From the NCBI GenBank assembly GCA_937873275.1, contig CALMRC010000084.1, positions 1 through 54,692 on the forward strand: a DNA stretch of 54,692 nt, given 5' to 3'. Origin of the DNA: an uncultured Spirochaetota bacterium (GTDB lineage: Bacteria; Spirochaetota; Spirochaetia; Treponematales; UBA12059). Position numbers and translations under genes: made by a program. Position 1 is the first letter of the stretch; each line of letters begins with the position of its first letter. The notes beneath the pieces were generated by a model. The model saw only the letters and a list, made by a program, of their open reading frames with translations, had not been told where the DNA came from and did not search any database. Below, piece after piece: positions 23,967 to 32,868 of this stretch.

Positions 23967-26054
23967 CTATTCCAGCCGGATCTCGCCGATGGCTTCCACG
24001 CTCACGTCCGCCACGACCTCGGGCACCGAGAGCACCACGAGGTCGGGGATCTCCCGTTCCGTGCTGGACTTGACCAGGGCCCGGGCGGCCTCGGAGCAGA
24101 GGATCAGGGGGAAGAACCCCTGTTTCTGCACCGCCGAAACCGCCTGGGTAAGGGCCTTGATCCACTGGCGCTGGACCGTCGGCTCCAGGGCCGCGAAGTT
24201 GCCCACGGCGGAGTCCACCCGGCTCTCGATGATCTTCTGCTCCAGGTCCGGATCGATGGTCAGGACGTGGAGGACCTTCTTGGAATCCGCGTACTGGAGG
24301 CAGATCTGCCGTCCCAGGGCCTGCCGCACCTTCTCGGTCAGGAAGCCCGGATCCTTGGTGATCCCCGAGTAATCCGCCAGGGTTTCCAGGATCACGACCA
24401 TGTTCCGCACGGAAACCTGTTCCCGCAGGAGGGACTGGATGACCTTCTGGATCTCCCCCAGGGAAAGGTGCTTCTGGGCGTCCTCCACGACCGCGGGGTA
24501 GTCCTTCCGGAGGGTGTCCAGGATCGACTGGATCTCCTGGCGGCCGAGGATCTCCGAGGCGTGGCGCTTGATGATCTCCGTCAGGTGGGTGGCCACGATG
24601 CTGGGGGCGTCCACGACGGTGTAGCCCGCGCGCTCGGCCTTGTCCCTCTGGTCCTCGGCGATCCACAGGGCCGCGAGTCCGAAGGCCGGGTCCCGGGTCC
24701 GCTCCCCGGGGATCTCCTCGGTGACTCCTCCGGGATTGATCGCCATGTAGTAGCCCAGCCGGATGACTCCCCGGCCCACCTCGACGCCCTTGATCTTGAA
24801 GCAGTACTCGCTGGGTTCCAGCCGCATGTTGTCGATGATCCGGATGCGGGGAACCACCAGCCCCATGTCCAGGGCGCTCTCCTTGCGGATCCGGGTGATG
24901 CGCTCCAGGAGTTCCGCGCCCTTGTCCCGGTCCACCAGGGGGATCAGGCCGTACCCGAGCTCCAGGGAGATGGGGTCCAGGGGGACCACGGGGGACAGCT
25001 CCTGGGCGGATTCCCCCTTGGCCTTGGCGCCCGCGGGGTGGGCCTTGGCGGCATCCGCCTCCCGCAGGCTCTTGCGGGACAGGCGGAACGCCAGCCAGGC
25101 AAGGGCGGCGGCCATGGGAAGGAGCACGTACCAGGGGAAGCCGGGCAGGAAGGCCAGGCCGGCCAGGACCGCCGCGCCGATCCAGTAGATGCGGGAGTTC
25201 TGGGAGAACTGGACCGTCACGTCCCCGCCGAAGGTACCCTGGGAATTCGCCCGGGTCACGATGATGCCCGTCGCGACGGACACCAGGAGGGCGGGAAGCT
25301 GGGACAAGAGGCCGTCCCCGATCGTCAGGGACGTGTAGGCCTGGATGGCGGTCTGGAAGCTCTCCGCGTGGATCACCATGCCCACCACGAAGCCGCCCAG
25401 CATGTTGATGACGGAGATGAAGATCCCGACCTTGACGTTCCCGGACACGAACTTGGACGCGCCGTCCATCTGGCCGTAGAAGTCGACCTCCCGCTGGACC
25501 TCGTCCTTGCGCCGCCGGGCCTCCTCCTCCGTGATGGCCCCGGAGTTGAACTCGCTCTCGATGGCCATCTGCTTGACCGGAAGTCCGTCCAGGGTGAACC
25601 GGGCCGCCACCTCGGCGATCCGGGTGGCTCCCTTGGTGATGACGATGGCCTGGACCGCGATGATCACGATGAAGATGATGAAGCCGATCACCAGTCCCTC
25701 GGTGCCCCCGGAGCCGACCACGAAGGTGGAGAAGGCCCGGATCAGGCGGCCGTCGAACCGGCTGCCCTGGGTGAGGATGAGACGGGTGGAGGAGATGTTC
25801 AGGGCCAGGCCGAAGATCGTGGATACCAGGAGCATGGTCGGGAAGATGGAAAACTCCGTGGCCTTGCGGGTATACAGGACGATCAGGAGTATGAGGAGGC
25901 TGATGGTCAGGTTGAAGGCCATCAGGGCGTCCAGAAGGACCGTCGGAATCGGGATGATGATCATGAGGACGACCGCCACGGCGCCGAGGGCCACGGCGAA
26001 GTCGGAGCGGTTCGTCAGGAAGGTATCCCGGAGGACCCGTTGGGTATCGGACAT
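23967..26054 (-). CDS. flhA: Flagellar type III export gate protein FlhA
   Basis: FlhA is the large subunit of the flagellar export gate and couples the proton-motive force to secretion. The 695-residue product has about eight transmembrane helices in its first 330 residues. The conserved cytoplasmic FHIPEP-type loop falls near 140-200 (GATRIAEVAARFTLDGLPVK, then AIESEFNSGAITEEEARRRK). After a Lys/Ala linker comes the cytoplasmic substrate-docking domain (about 345-695). ATG 26054 has GGAGGAGG 5 bp upstream. It lies between flhB and flhF as in other spirochaetes. Confidence 0.97.
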   Translation of the reverse strand: MSDTQRVLRDTFLTNRSDFAVALGAVAVVLMIIIPIPTVLLDALMAFNLTISLLILLIVLYTRKATEFSIFPTMLLVSTIFGLALNISSTRLILTQGSRFDGRLIRAFSTFVVGSGGTEGLVIGFIIFIVIIAVQAIVITKGATRIAEVAARFTLDGLPVKQMAIESEFNSGAITEEEARRRKDEVQREVDFYGQMDGASKFVSGNVKVGIFISVINMLGGFVVGMVIHAESFQTAIQAYTSLTIGDGLLSQLPALLVSVATGIIVTRANSQGTFGGDVTVQFSQNSRIYWIGAAVLAGLAFLPGFPWYVLLPMAAALAWLAFRLSRKSLREADAAKAHPAGAKAKGESAQELSPVVPLDPISLELGYGLIPLVDRDKGAELLERITRIRKESALDMGLVVPRIRIIDNMRLEPSEYCFKIKGVEVGRGVIRLGYYMAINPGGVTEEIPGERTRDPAFGLAALWIAEDQRDKAERAGYTVVDAPSIVATHLTEIIKRHASEILGRQEIQSILDTLRKDYPAVVEDAQKHLSLGEIQKVIQSLLREQVSVRNMVVILETLADYSGITKDPGFLTEKVRQALGRQICLQYADSKKVLHVLTIDPDLEQKIIESRVDSAVGNFAALEPTVQRQWIKALTQAVSAVQKQGFFPLILCSEAARALVKSSTEREIPDLVVLSVPEVVADVSVEAIGEIRLE

Positions 26055-26092
26055 CTAGGCCTCCTCCGGGCTCGGGCGGCGCCGGTCGTCGA

Positions 26093-27283
26093 TCATGTCA
26101 GTTCCTCCGCGCCGGCGGCCCGGGCGTAGCGCCGGCCCTTGTCGGAAAGGGCGTAGACGTGCGCCAGGACCGCGGCGATGGCCTGGTAGTACTTTTCGGG
26201 GATCACCTGGCCGATCTCAGTCTCCGCGTAGAGGGCCCGGGCCAGGGGCCGGTTCTCCACGACGGGCACCCGGGCGTCCTCGGCGATACGGCGGATACGG
26301 AGGGCCGCCTCGTCCATGCCCTTGGCCGTCACCATCGGGGCGGCCATGGATTCGCGGTCCCACTCCAGGGCCACCGCGAAGTGGGTCGGGTTCGTGATCA
26401 CCACGTCCGCCTTGGGGACGTTCACGGCCATGTTTCGGGTCAGGAGGTCCCGCATCCGCTCCCGGAGGCGCCCCTTCACCTGGGGATCCCCCTCGTGCAT
26501 CTTCCGCTCCTCCTTGACCTCCTGCTTGGTCATCTTCATCCGCTCCAGGAACTGCCGCCTCTGGAACAGGTAGTCCGGTATGGACAGGGCCAGGAGGGTG
26601 ACCGCCACGGCCAGGATAAGCTTGAGGATCATTCCGGAGACGAGCTTCACGGAGCTCCAGAAGGGCGCCATGTAGAGGTTCCGGAGCCGTTCTAGTTCCC
26701 CGTTCACGAGGATCCAGGCGACCAGCCCGATGACGGCGATCTTCAGGATGGACTTTCCGAGGTTGTACAGGCCTTCCATGGAGAAGATGGTCCGCTGGAA
26801 GTACTGGCCGAGCCGGGGGACGATCTTCTTGAAATCCGGGGTGATGGGCTTCACGGAAAAGAGGAACCCGACCTGGAGGATGTTGCCGAACAGCGCGGCC
26901 AGGACCCCCACCGAGGCCAAGGGCAGGAGGAGCCGGACCAGGTACCGGAAGAAGAGTCCCGCGGCCAGGGCCCCGTCGGTCACGATGTCCGACTCCGTGG
27001 AGAGCCGTAGGAACCGGACGATCATTTCCCGGAGGGTGTCCATCATCCAAGGGGCCAGGATCGCCAGGGTCACCGCCGTCAACAGGAGGCCGACGGCCGC
27101 GACCAGGTCCTGGCTCTTGGCTACCCGTCCCTCCTCCCGGGCCTTCCGGAGCTTGTATTCCGAGGGCTCCTCGGTGCGCCCCTCCTCCTCGGGGGAGGCG
27201 AACCACTGCAGGTGGATGTCCGCCGGGGACAGGGCTCGGGCAGGCGCCGGGAAGGCCCGGCCGGAGCGGGCCGAGCCGATCAT
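26093..27283 (-). CDS. flhB: Flagellar export switch protein FlhB
   Basis: FlhB switches the export apparatus from rod/hook to filament substrates by self-cleavage. The 396-residue product has an unusually long N-terminal leader (about 45 residues), then EPSEYKLRKAREEGRVAKSQ and four transmembrane helices to about residue 240. The cytoplasmic domain holds the autocleavage motif NPTHFAVAL near 300, where cleavage occurs between Asn and Pro. ATG 27283 overlaps the fliR stop (ATGA). The leader includes ADIHLQWFASPEEEGRTEEP, which fits a family member with a hydrophobic export signal. Confidence 0.96.
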   Translation of the reverse strand: MIGSARSGRAFPAPARALSPADIHLQWFASPEEEGRTEEPSEYKLRKAREEGRVAKSQDLVAAVGLLLTAVTLAILAPWMMDTLREMIVRFLRLSTESDIVTDGALAAGLFFRYLVRLLLPLASVGVLAALFGNILQVGFLFSVKPITPDFKKIVPRLGQYFQRTIFSMEGLYNLGKSILKIAVIGLVAWILVNGELERLRNLYMAPFWSSVKLVSGMILKLILAVAVTLLALSIPDYLFQRRQFLERMKMTKQEVKEERKMHEGDPQVKGRLRERMRDLLTRNMAVNVPKADVVITNPTHFAVALEWDRESMAAPMVTAKGMDEAALRIRRIAEDARVPVVENRPLARALYAETEIGQVIPEKYYQAIAAVLAHVYALSDKGRRYARAAGAEELT

Positions 27284-28059
27284 CCGGTCCCTCCCAGCAT
27301 GGCGGCCAGGTCCAGGAAACCCGCCTGGATCAGGCGGGCGAAGGCTTCCATCAGGTAGGGAAGGGAGCCGAGGAGGAGGAGGAAGGCCACCCCGATGTTC
27401 AGGGGGAACCCCTCGGTGAGGAGGTTCATCTGGGGAGCTGCCTTGGACAGTAGGCCCATGGTCACGGAGATGACCAACAGGGTACCCAGGATCGGGAAGG
27501 CCAGGGTCATGGCGTTCTTGAACAGGAGGGAGACGGCGCCGAAGAGGTATTCGAAGAAACCGTCCCGCCGGACGACCAGGTCCACCGCCCGCAGGGCCTG
27601 GAAGGAACCCCGGACACCGATGAGGAAGAGATCCCGGAACCCGCCGACCTGGACGAAAACCAGCATGGCCACGATGTTCAGGTACTGCCCCATGAGGGGA
27701 ATCTCGATCTCCGCCAGGGGGTCGTAGACCTCGGAAGCGCCGAATCCCATCTGCAGGGAGAAGAACTGTCCCGCCGTCACGAAGGCGGCCTGGACGGCCA
27801 CCAGGAAGAAGCCGGTTATCACCCCCAGGAGGGCTTCCCCGACCAGCAGGGCCAGGTAGGGGCCGATGGTGTCCGGCAAGGGGTACCCCGCGTCCCGCAC
27901 CCAGGGAAACACCGCCGCCGCCGCGAGACCGGATAGGGCGATCTTGGCGGCCTGCGGAATCCCGTCGCTGGACAGGAGGGGGGCGGTCTCGACCATCGCC
28001 AGGACCCGAACCGCGATGAGGAAGAAGAGGTCCGCCCCGTCCAGGATCTCGTTGAACAC
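27280..28059 (-). CDS. fliR: Flagellar export gate protein FliR
   Basis: FliR forms the core of the export gate with FliP and FliQ. The 259-residue product is highly hydrophobic with about six membrane segments. It contains typical stretches VRVLAMVETAPLLSSDGIP near 17, VGEALLGVITGFFLVAVQAA near 73 and GFPLNIGVAFLLLLGSLPYL near 215. The start is GTG 28059, 4 bp after the fliQ stop with a GAGG site, and its stop overlaps flhB. Confidence 0.95.
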   Translation of the reverse strand: MFNEILDGADLFFLIAVRVLAMVETAPLLSSDGIPQAAKIALSGLAAAAVFPWVRDAGYPLPDTIGPYLALLVGEALLGVITGFFLVAVQAAFVTAGQFFSLQMGFGASEVYDPLAEIEIPLMGQYLNIVAMLVFVQVGGFRDLFLIGVRGSFQALRAVDLVVRRDGFFEYLFGAVSLLFKNAMTLAFPILGTLLVISVTMGLLSKAAPQMNLLTEGFPLNIGVAFLLLLGSLPYLMEAFARLIQAGFLDLAAMLGGTG

Positions 28060-28063
28060 CCGT

Positions 28064-28333
28064 CTACCTCGCCGCCAGGGGGATCAGCTCGAAGAGGGTT
28101 CTCGTATACTGGGCAAGGTGGTTCAGCATCCAGCCTCCCAGGAGGGCCAGGACCGCCAGGATGGAGGCGATCTTGGGCACGAAGGTGAGGGTCTGCTCCT
28201 GGATGGACGTGGTGGCCTGCAGAATGGAAACCACCAGGCCCACAACCAGGGCCACGATGAGGATGGGAGCCGCGAGGAGGACGATCTCCAGGATCCCTCC
28301 CCGCATCAGACTGACCGCGTCTCCTATGTCCAC
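28064..28333 (-). CDS. fliQ: Flagellar export gate protein FliQ
   Basis: FliQ is a two-helix component of the export gate. The 89-residue product has hydrophobic hairpins near 14-38 (EIVLLAAPILIVALVVGLVV) and 50-75 (VPKIASILAVLALLGGWML), separated by the conserved ILQATTSIQEQTLTFVPK loop. It starts at GTG 28333 with AGGAGG 6 bp upstream. An ATG two bases upstream is out of frame. Confidence 0.95.
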   Translation of the reverse strand: MDIGDAVSLMRGGILEIVLLAAPILIVALVVGLVVSILQATTSIQEQTLTFVPKIASILAVLALLGGWMLNHLAQYTRTLFELIPLAAR

Positions 28334-28342
28334 ATCCGCCTC

Positions 28343-29212
28343 CTACCGGAACGAAACTACGAGCTGCCGTGTCATGAGGTTCCACCCGTCCACCAGGATG
28401 AAGAGGATCAGCTTGAAGGGCATGGAAATCATGACCGGCGGCAGCATGATCATGCCCATGGACATCAGGGCGGAAGCCACGACCATATCGATAATTATAA
28501 ACGGTATATACAGATATATCCCGATCTTGAAGGCCACGGTCAGCTCGTTCAGGATGAACGCCGGAATGAGGACATAGGTGGGAACGTCCGCGAGGGTGGC
28601 GGGCTTTTCCAAGCCCCGCATGGCCATGAAGAGCCGGATGTTCTCGGGATTCGCCTCCATCTGCCGGTACATGAAGAGCCGAAGGGGCCCTTCCCCGGCC
28701 CGGTAGGCCTCGGACACGGTCATGCGCCCCTCCGCCATGGGTGTCAGGGCTTCCCGGTTGATCTGGTCCAGGGTGGGCCACATGATGAAGAGGGTCATAA
28801 AAAAGGCGATTCCCAGGAGGACCTGGTTGGGGGGTACCTGCTGGAGGGACAGGGCCCGTTTTATGAAGTCCAGTACGATGGATATCCGGAGGAAGCTGGT
28901 CATGAGGATGAGGATGCTGGGAGCCAGGCTCAGGACCGTCAGGAGCAGCAGGAGCTGGACCGAGAAGGCGACTTCCTGGTTGTTCCGGGGATTCCGGATG
29001 GTCAGGTCCACGAAGGGGACGGCGGGAGGGGGCGCCGGGAATCCCGTCGTACCCGATCCCGCCCGGGTCGTCGTACCGGCCCCCGGAACGGGGACGCTCA
29101 CGGCGGTATCCCGCGGCGCGGACGGGAAGGGTGCGGCATCCTGGGCGTGGACGGGGCGGATTGCCCCTCCCAGGATTACGGCCGCGAGGACCAAGATGAG
29201 GCGGTTTCGCAT
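28343..29212 (-). CDS. fliP: Flagellar export gate protein FliP
   Basis: FliP makes the pore ring of the export gate. The 289-residue product has a signal peptide (MRNRLILVLAAVILGGAIRP, cleaved near VHA-Q), a 50-residue Pro/Thr/Gly-rich linker, then the conserved core. The core includes LSLAPSILILMTSFLRISIV near 95, QQVPPNQVLLGIAFFMTLFI near 122 and MGMIMLPPVMISMPFKLILF near 250. ATG 29212 has GGGAGGGG directly upstream. The linker is longer than in many FliP proteins. It follows fliO by 28 bp and precedes fliQ by 9 bp. Confidence 0.96.
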   Translation of the reverse strand: MRNRLILVLAAVILGGAIRPVHAQDAAPFPSAPRDTAVSVPVPGAGTTTRAGSGTTGFPAPPPAVPFVDLTIRNPRNNQEVAFSVQLLLLLTVLSLAPSILILMTSFLRISIVLDFIKRALSLQQVPPNQVLLGIAFFMTLFIMWPTLDQINREALTPMAEGRMTVSEAYRAGEGPLRLFMYRQMEANPENIRLFMAMRGLEKPATLADVPTYVLIPAFILNELTVAFKIGIYLYIPFIIIDMVVASALMSMGMIMLPPVMISMPFKLILFILVDGWNLMTRQLVVSFR

Positions 29213-29240
29213 CTCCCCTCCCGGTGCGCCGGGTCCGGCC

Positions 29241-29879
29241 TCAGAATTTCTTCAGCCGGTCCCTCTGCCGTGTAAGGAATTCCGTTCCCGGGATTCCCTT
29301 CACGTCGTCGGCGCGATGCTTCGATGCGGGCTTGAGCAAGCCCGAAAGGAGGGTACTGAAATCACGGTTTCCGGCCTCGGGCGCCGTCTCGGCGCGGAGT
29401 TTCATCTCGTCGATGAGCTCCGGGTCCTCCACCTCGTGTATGAGGCTTAGGGACGAGTCCGTCGCGCCGACCAGGAAGGCCTTGGCCCCCAGGGAAACCA
29501 CGTACAGCCACCGGCCGGCTCCCAGGGGAGCCGATGCGAGGACCCGGATGAAGGCGTCCTCCGCGGCTTTCGGCCGCCCGGCCCGACGCAGGAGCCGGAA
29601 CAGCAGCCAGATGGCCCCAAGGACGAATCCCAGGGTGAGCAGCATCCGCAGGAAATACGGCCAGGCGGACTCGGACAGGGCGTTCCGATTGCCGCCGTTC
29701 GCTGTTTCCGGGGATTCCGCAAGTACGAGGTCTTTTTCCGCGGCGGGCGCCGCGGGGCCTTGTCCCGCCGCGACCGCGGGTCCGGAACCGCCCGTACCGG
29801 GAGTCGGCTGGGCGAAGGCCGACGGGTACAGTACGATCAGGACCGCGATCGCGCACAGGACGCGATACGGTTTTTTCAG
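29241..29879 (-). CDS. fliO: FliO/FliZ-type flagellar export protein, CTG start
   Basis: FliO helps assemble the FliP ring. From CTG 29879 the frame encodes 212 residues: a signal peptide reading KKPYRVLCAIAVLIVLYPSA then FAQ, a low-complexity Pro/Ala/Gly linker, one transmembrane helix near 82-102 (FLRMLLTLGFVLGAIWLLF) and a cytoplasmic FliO domain (about 110-212). No ATG, GTG or TTG occurs in frame between the upstream region and ATG 29645. Starting at 29645 would remove the signal peptide and cut into the transmembrane helix. GGAGGGG ends 4 bp before the CTG. Position between fliY and fliP supports the call. Confidence 0.85.
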   Translation of the reverse strand: MKKPYRVLCAIAVLIVLYPSAFAQPTPGTGGSGPAVAAGQGPAAPAAEKDLVLAESPETANGGNRNALSESAWPYFLRMLLTLGFVLGAIWLLFRLLRRAGRPKAAEDAFIRVLASAPLGAGRWLYVVSLGAKAFLVGATDSSLSLIHEVEDPELIDEMKLRAETAPEAGNRDFSTLLSGLLKPASKHRADDVKGIPGTEFLTRQRDRLKKF

Positions 29880-29983
29880 TGTTCCCCTCCGGGATATATT
29901 CTACATCACGGAATTCGGAAATGCAATAGATATTGACGGGAAAGAGAAATAAGAGGAAATCGGGGAGGTTCGGGGCCGGATGT

Positions 29984-30026
29984 TCCGCATCCGGATCCCG
30001 GGCGGAGCCCGGCATCCGGATGCGGA
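29984..30026 (-). promoter_or_regulatory. Long stable hairpin in the fliY-fliO gap
   Basis: Arms 29984-29996 and 30014-30026 pair perfectly over 13 bp. After one mismatch (29997/30013) an inner 6-bp stem (29998-30003 with 30007-30012) closes a GGA loop. The structure starts 2 nt after the fliY stop (30029-30031). No T-run follows, so it is not an ordinary terminator; it may protect or define RNA ends inside the operon. The rest of the 149-bp gap is AT-richer and has no gene. Confidence 0.65.
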
Positions 30027-30028
30027 TT

Positions 30029-31171
30029 CTAGCTCATGTCGCTCATCCGCTCCATGGGGGACACGATCTCCGTGACCCGGACGCCGAAGTTCTCGTCGAT
30101 GACCACGACTTCGCCCTTGGCGATCAGCTTGTGGTTGACCAGGATGTCCACGGGCTCGCCGGCGAGTTTGTCCAGCTCGATGATGGTTCCCTCGCCCATG
30201 CCCAGGATCTCCTTGATGAGCTTCCGGGTCCGTCCCAGCTCGACGGTCATCTCCATGAAGACGTCCATGATGAGACCGATGTTTCCGGCCTCCGGAGCGG
30301 CGCTCTGCATGGCGAGGTTGGCGAACTGGACGGGCTGGACGTTGGGCGGGCTCATCCCCCCCAGGGGATTCGCCATTCCGGGATACATCCCGCCCATGGG
30401 TTGGGAGTACATGCCCATGTTCGGCATGCTCATGCCTTGCATGCCCATTCCGCCTCCCATGGGAGGGGAGGACATGGCGGCCGGCATGGAGGGAGCGGGC
30501 TGCCCTCCCCCTCCGCCCGCGGCGGCCACGACGTCCCGAACGAAGGACAGGGAGAAGGTCTCCACGAACTGCTCGGGCTTTCCCCCGATGTTGACCGGCC
30601 ACTGGACCCGGATGAAGTCCCCCGAGGGCAGCCGCGCCATGGCCTTGGGCACGTAGGATCCCTCCGCGGACGCGGACTGGATGCTCCGGTTGCCGGTCCG
30701 GTCGGTGATGACCGTGATCAGGGTTCCCGTCAGGGTGGAAAGGCATTCCGAGACCGCGGAGACGGCCATGTCGTCCAGGTCCGTCAGGGAATCGTCCTTG
30801 TTGGCCAAGGCGGCTATACGGACGGCGGTATCCTTGGAGAGGATGAAGAGATGATCCCCCGGGATGCCCCCGGTCATGTCGATCTGGACGGCCAGGACCT
30901 CCTCGGGAACGGACTGGAGGACCGCGTCCCGCTGGACCTGGTCCACCTGGGGAGTCCCGACCGAGACCTCCAGGCCCGTGATCATGGACAGGTTCTGGGA
31001 CTGGGAACCCGTGGTGCCTTCCAGGATGGACTTGAAGAACTGGGCTTCCCGGGTCGAGGCTCCCCCGGCCGCGGAGCCGGGTCCCGGGGCGGCCTTGCCC
31101 CCGCCCCCGCCCGTGTCCAGGCCGGCCAGGAGGGAATCGATCTCTTCCTGCGACAGGGCGCCGTCACTCAT
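30029..31171 (-). CDS. fliY: Flagellar motor switch protein FliY (CheC/FliN fusion type)
   Basis: FliY is part of the C-ring switch and in some species removes phosphate from CheY-P. The 380-residue product has an N-terminal LSQEEIDSLLAGL motif (about 5-17) like the CheY-binding helix of FliM. A central CheC-like region (about 55-200) includes EEVLAVQIDMTGGIPGDHLF. A linker extremely rich in Met, Gly and Pro spans about 228-285. The C-terminal FliN/SpoA domain (about 300-380) includes GRTRKLIKEILGMGEGTIIE and the typical ending GVRVTEIVSPMERM. ATG 31171 overlaps fliM by 8 bp. The Met-rich linker is the odd part. Confidence 0.94.
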   Translation of the reverse strand: MSDGALSQEEIDSLLAGLDTGGGGGKAAPGPGSAAGGASTREAQFFKSILEGTTGSQSQNLSMITGLEVSVGTPQVDQVQRDAVLQSVPEEVLAVQIDMTGGIPGDHLFILSKDTAVRIAALANKDDSLTDLDDMAVSAVSECLSTLTGTLITVITDRTGNRSIQSASAEGSYVPKAMARLPSGDFIRVQWPVNIGGKPEQFVETFSLSFVRDVVAAAGGGGGQPAPSMPAAMSSPPMGGGMGMQGMSMPNMGMYSQPMGGMYPGMANPLGGMSPPNVQPVQFANLAMQSAAPEAGNIGLIMDVFMEMTVELGRTRKLIKEILGMGEGTIIELDKLAGEPVDILVNHKLIAKGEVVVIDENFGVRVTEIVSPMERMSDMS

Positions 31172-32198
31172 AGGATTCTCCTTCTTCCGATGTAAGTTCC
31201 TCGAACTCCTCCTGGCCGACGTCCTCCAGTTTCTTGGTGATCTGGACGGCCATCTTCCGGCCGATCACGCCGGGGCGGCAGAGGAACTTCTTCTTGTTGC
31301 CCACGTTCAGGACCATGGGATCGTCCACCTTAACGTTGTAGAGCCGAACCACGTCCCCGGCCCTCAGGGACAGGACGTCCCGGACGGATACCTGGATCTT
31401 GCCGATCTCCGCGATGACGGGAATCTCGACGGTGGACAGCTTCTCCTTCAGAATATTCAGGTTCTCGGTGGTCGCGCCCCTGCGCACGGAGCTGTACCAG
31501 TATTGGGCGGAGAGCTTGGAAACGATGGGCTCGATGGTCAGGTAGGGGATGCAGAGGTTCATCATCCCCTCGATCTCCCCAACCTTGGTCTCCAGGGTCA
31601 CGAGGACGACCATCTCCGTGGGAGGGACGATCTGGGCGAACTGGGGATTCGTCTCGATCTGGGAAAGCCGGGGACGGAGGTCGATCACCTGGGTCCAGGC
31701 TTCCCGCATGTTCCCCAGGATCCGTACGATGATGCCCTCCATGACGGAGTGCTCGATGTCCGTGAGCTCCCGGTTCAGCTTGGAGCCCTCGCCGGAGCCG
31801 CCGAACAGCCGGTCGATGATGGTGAAGGTAACCGAGGGGTCGATCTCCAGGATGGCCTGCCCCTTCAGGGGGTCCATGCTCACCACCGCCAGGGTGGTCG
31901 GGGTCGGTATGGAGCGGATGAACTCCTCGTAGGTGAGCTGGTCCACCGAGGCGACGTGGACGTGCACCAGGGTACGGAGGGAGGCGGAAAGGCTGGTCGT
32001 CGTGAGCCGGGCGAAGGTCTCGTGCATGATCTGCACGGTGCGGATCTGTTCCTTGGAGAACTTGTCCGGCCGCTTGAAGTCGTAGATCTTGATCTTGCGG
32101 GAATCCGTGGTTGGCCGGATGGCCTCCACGTCCGTTTCCCCCGCGTTTATCGCCGTGAGGAGCTGGTCTATCTCATCCTGGGACAGGACTTCCGTCAT
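31164..32198 (-). CDS. fliM: Flagellar motor switch protein FliM
   Basis: FliM links CheY-P to the C-ring. The 344-residue product starts with LSQDEIDQLLTAI (about 5-17), the CheY-P binding helix. The middle domain (about 45-235) holds RTVQIMHETFARLTTTSLSA and the GGSGEGSKLNRELTDIEHSV motif. The C-terminal SpoA domain (about 245-330) includes VSVRDVLSLRAGDVVRL. ATG 32198 lies 57 bp after the fliL region. The stop overlaps the fliY start, suggesting coupled synthesis of switch subunits. Confidence 0.97.
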   Translation of the reverse strand: MTEVLSQDEIDQLLTAINAGETDVEAIRPTTDSRKIKIYDFKRPDKFSKEQIRTVQIMHETFARLTTTSLSASLRTLVHVHVASVDQLTYEEFIRSIPTPTTLAVVSMDPLKGQAILEIDPSVTFTIIDRLFGGSGEGSKLNRELTDIEHSVMEGIIVRILGNMREAWTQVIDLRPRLSQIETNPQFAQIVPPTEMVVLVTLETKVGEIEGMMNLCIPYLTIEPIVSKLSAQYWYSSVRRGATTENLNILKEKLSTVEIPVIAEIGKIQVSVRDVLSLRAGDVVRLYNVKVDDPMVLNVGNKKKFLCRPGVIGRKMAVQITKKLEDVGQEEFEELTSEEGESYE

Positions 32199-32255
32199 GC
32201 CTCCCCCTCCCGCGTCCCATCATTGCACGAATCGTTCCGGCGTTCAAGGCCGGAT

Positions 32256-32810
32256 CTACATCTTGATGACGTCCAGCTTCTCGAACAGGACTTCCTTGAT
32301 GGCCGGCTTGTTCAGCATGTTGTTGAGGTCCTCGCGGATCTCCTCCTTCAGGCGCTGCTCGTTCTTCGGGGCGAGATAGTCCGCCGTCTTCGCGCTGAAG
32401 TAGTTCCGGAGTCGGTCCCGCATCTGGTGGATCCGGGCCGTAAGCATCGCCGGGGTATCCTTGTCCCCCTTTTCGAAGCCCAGGTTGATCTTGACCACGA
32501 TGGAGGAAGGCTCGTTGTCGACGGTCCGGGTCCGGATCTCGCCGATGGTCGTGAAGTACTCGTACTCGGGGGTGGCCCGCTGGTAGCTCTCGCCCAGGGC
32601 CACCTGGGTCATGGGCTTGCCCTGCTTGTTGATGATATTCACCGTCACGATCACGACGGTCACCACGAAGATGACGGCACCCAGGGCGATCCCGATCCAC
32701 ATGAGGAGTCGGAGGATGCCGGCACCGCCTCCCTTCGCGCGCACGGGAGCCGGGGCGGCTCCGCCCTCCTCGTTTAGGTTCAAGCCCTGGTCGTCGAAGC
32801 TGTCGCCCAT
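32256..32810 (-). CDS. fliL: Flagellar basal body-associated protein FliL
   Basis: FliL is a single-span inner-membrane protein associated with stators; in spirochaetes it influences periplasmic flagellar orientation. The 184-residue product has a short cytoplasmic N-terminus, one transmembrane helix near 36-60 (MWIGIALGAVIFVVTVVIVT), and a periplasmic stomatin-like domain ending RLKEEIREDLNNMLNK. ATG 32810 follows a 183-bp gap after motB that contains a candidate sigma-28 site and a perfect dyad. A GGAGGTACGG ribosome site is seen. Confidence 0.93.
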   Translation of the reverse strand: MGDSFDDQGLNLNEEGGAAPAPVRAKGGGAGILRLLMWIGIALGAVIFVVTVVIVTVNIINKQGKPMTQVALGESYQRATPEYEYFTTIGEIRTRTVDNEPSSIVVKINLGFEKGDKDTPAMLTARIHQMRDRLRNYFSAKTADYLAPKNEQRLKEEIREDLNNMLNKPAIKEVLFEKLDVIKM

Positions 32811-32868
32811 TCCGTACCTCCGAATAGCCTCGAGGCGGTTCCGGGTCTCGGACCCCGGACGGCCCCTC

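Noticed and set aside
23904-26129. Long plus-strand open frame (741 codons) opposite flhA
   Set aside because: It is the complement of flhA; composition is rich in Gly, Asp, His and Gln, typical of a shadow frame.
28333-28335. ATG just upstream of the fliQ GTG
   Set aside because: It is out of frame with FliQ.
29241-29645. fliO starting at ATG 29645
   Set aside because: This removes the signal peptide and part of the membrane helix and has no ribosome site.
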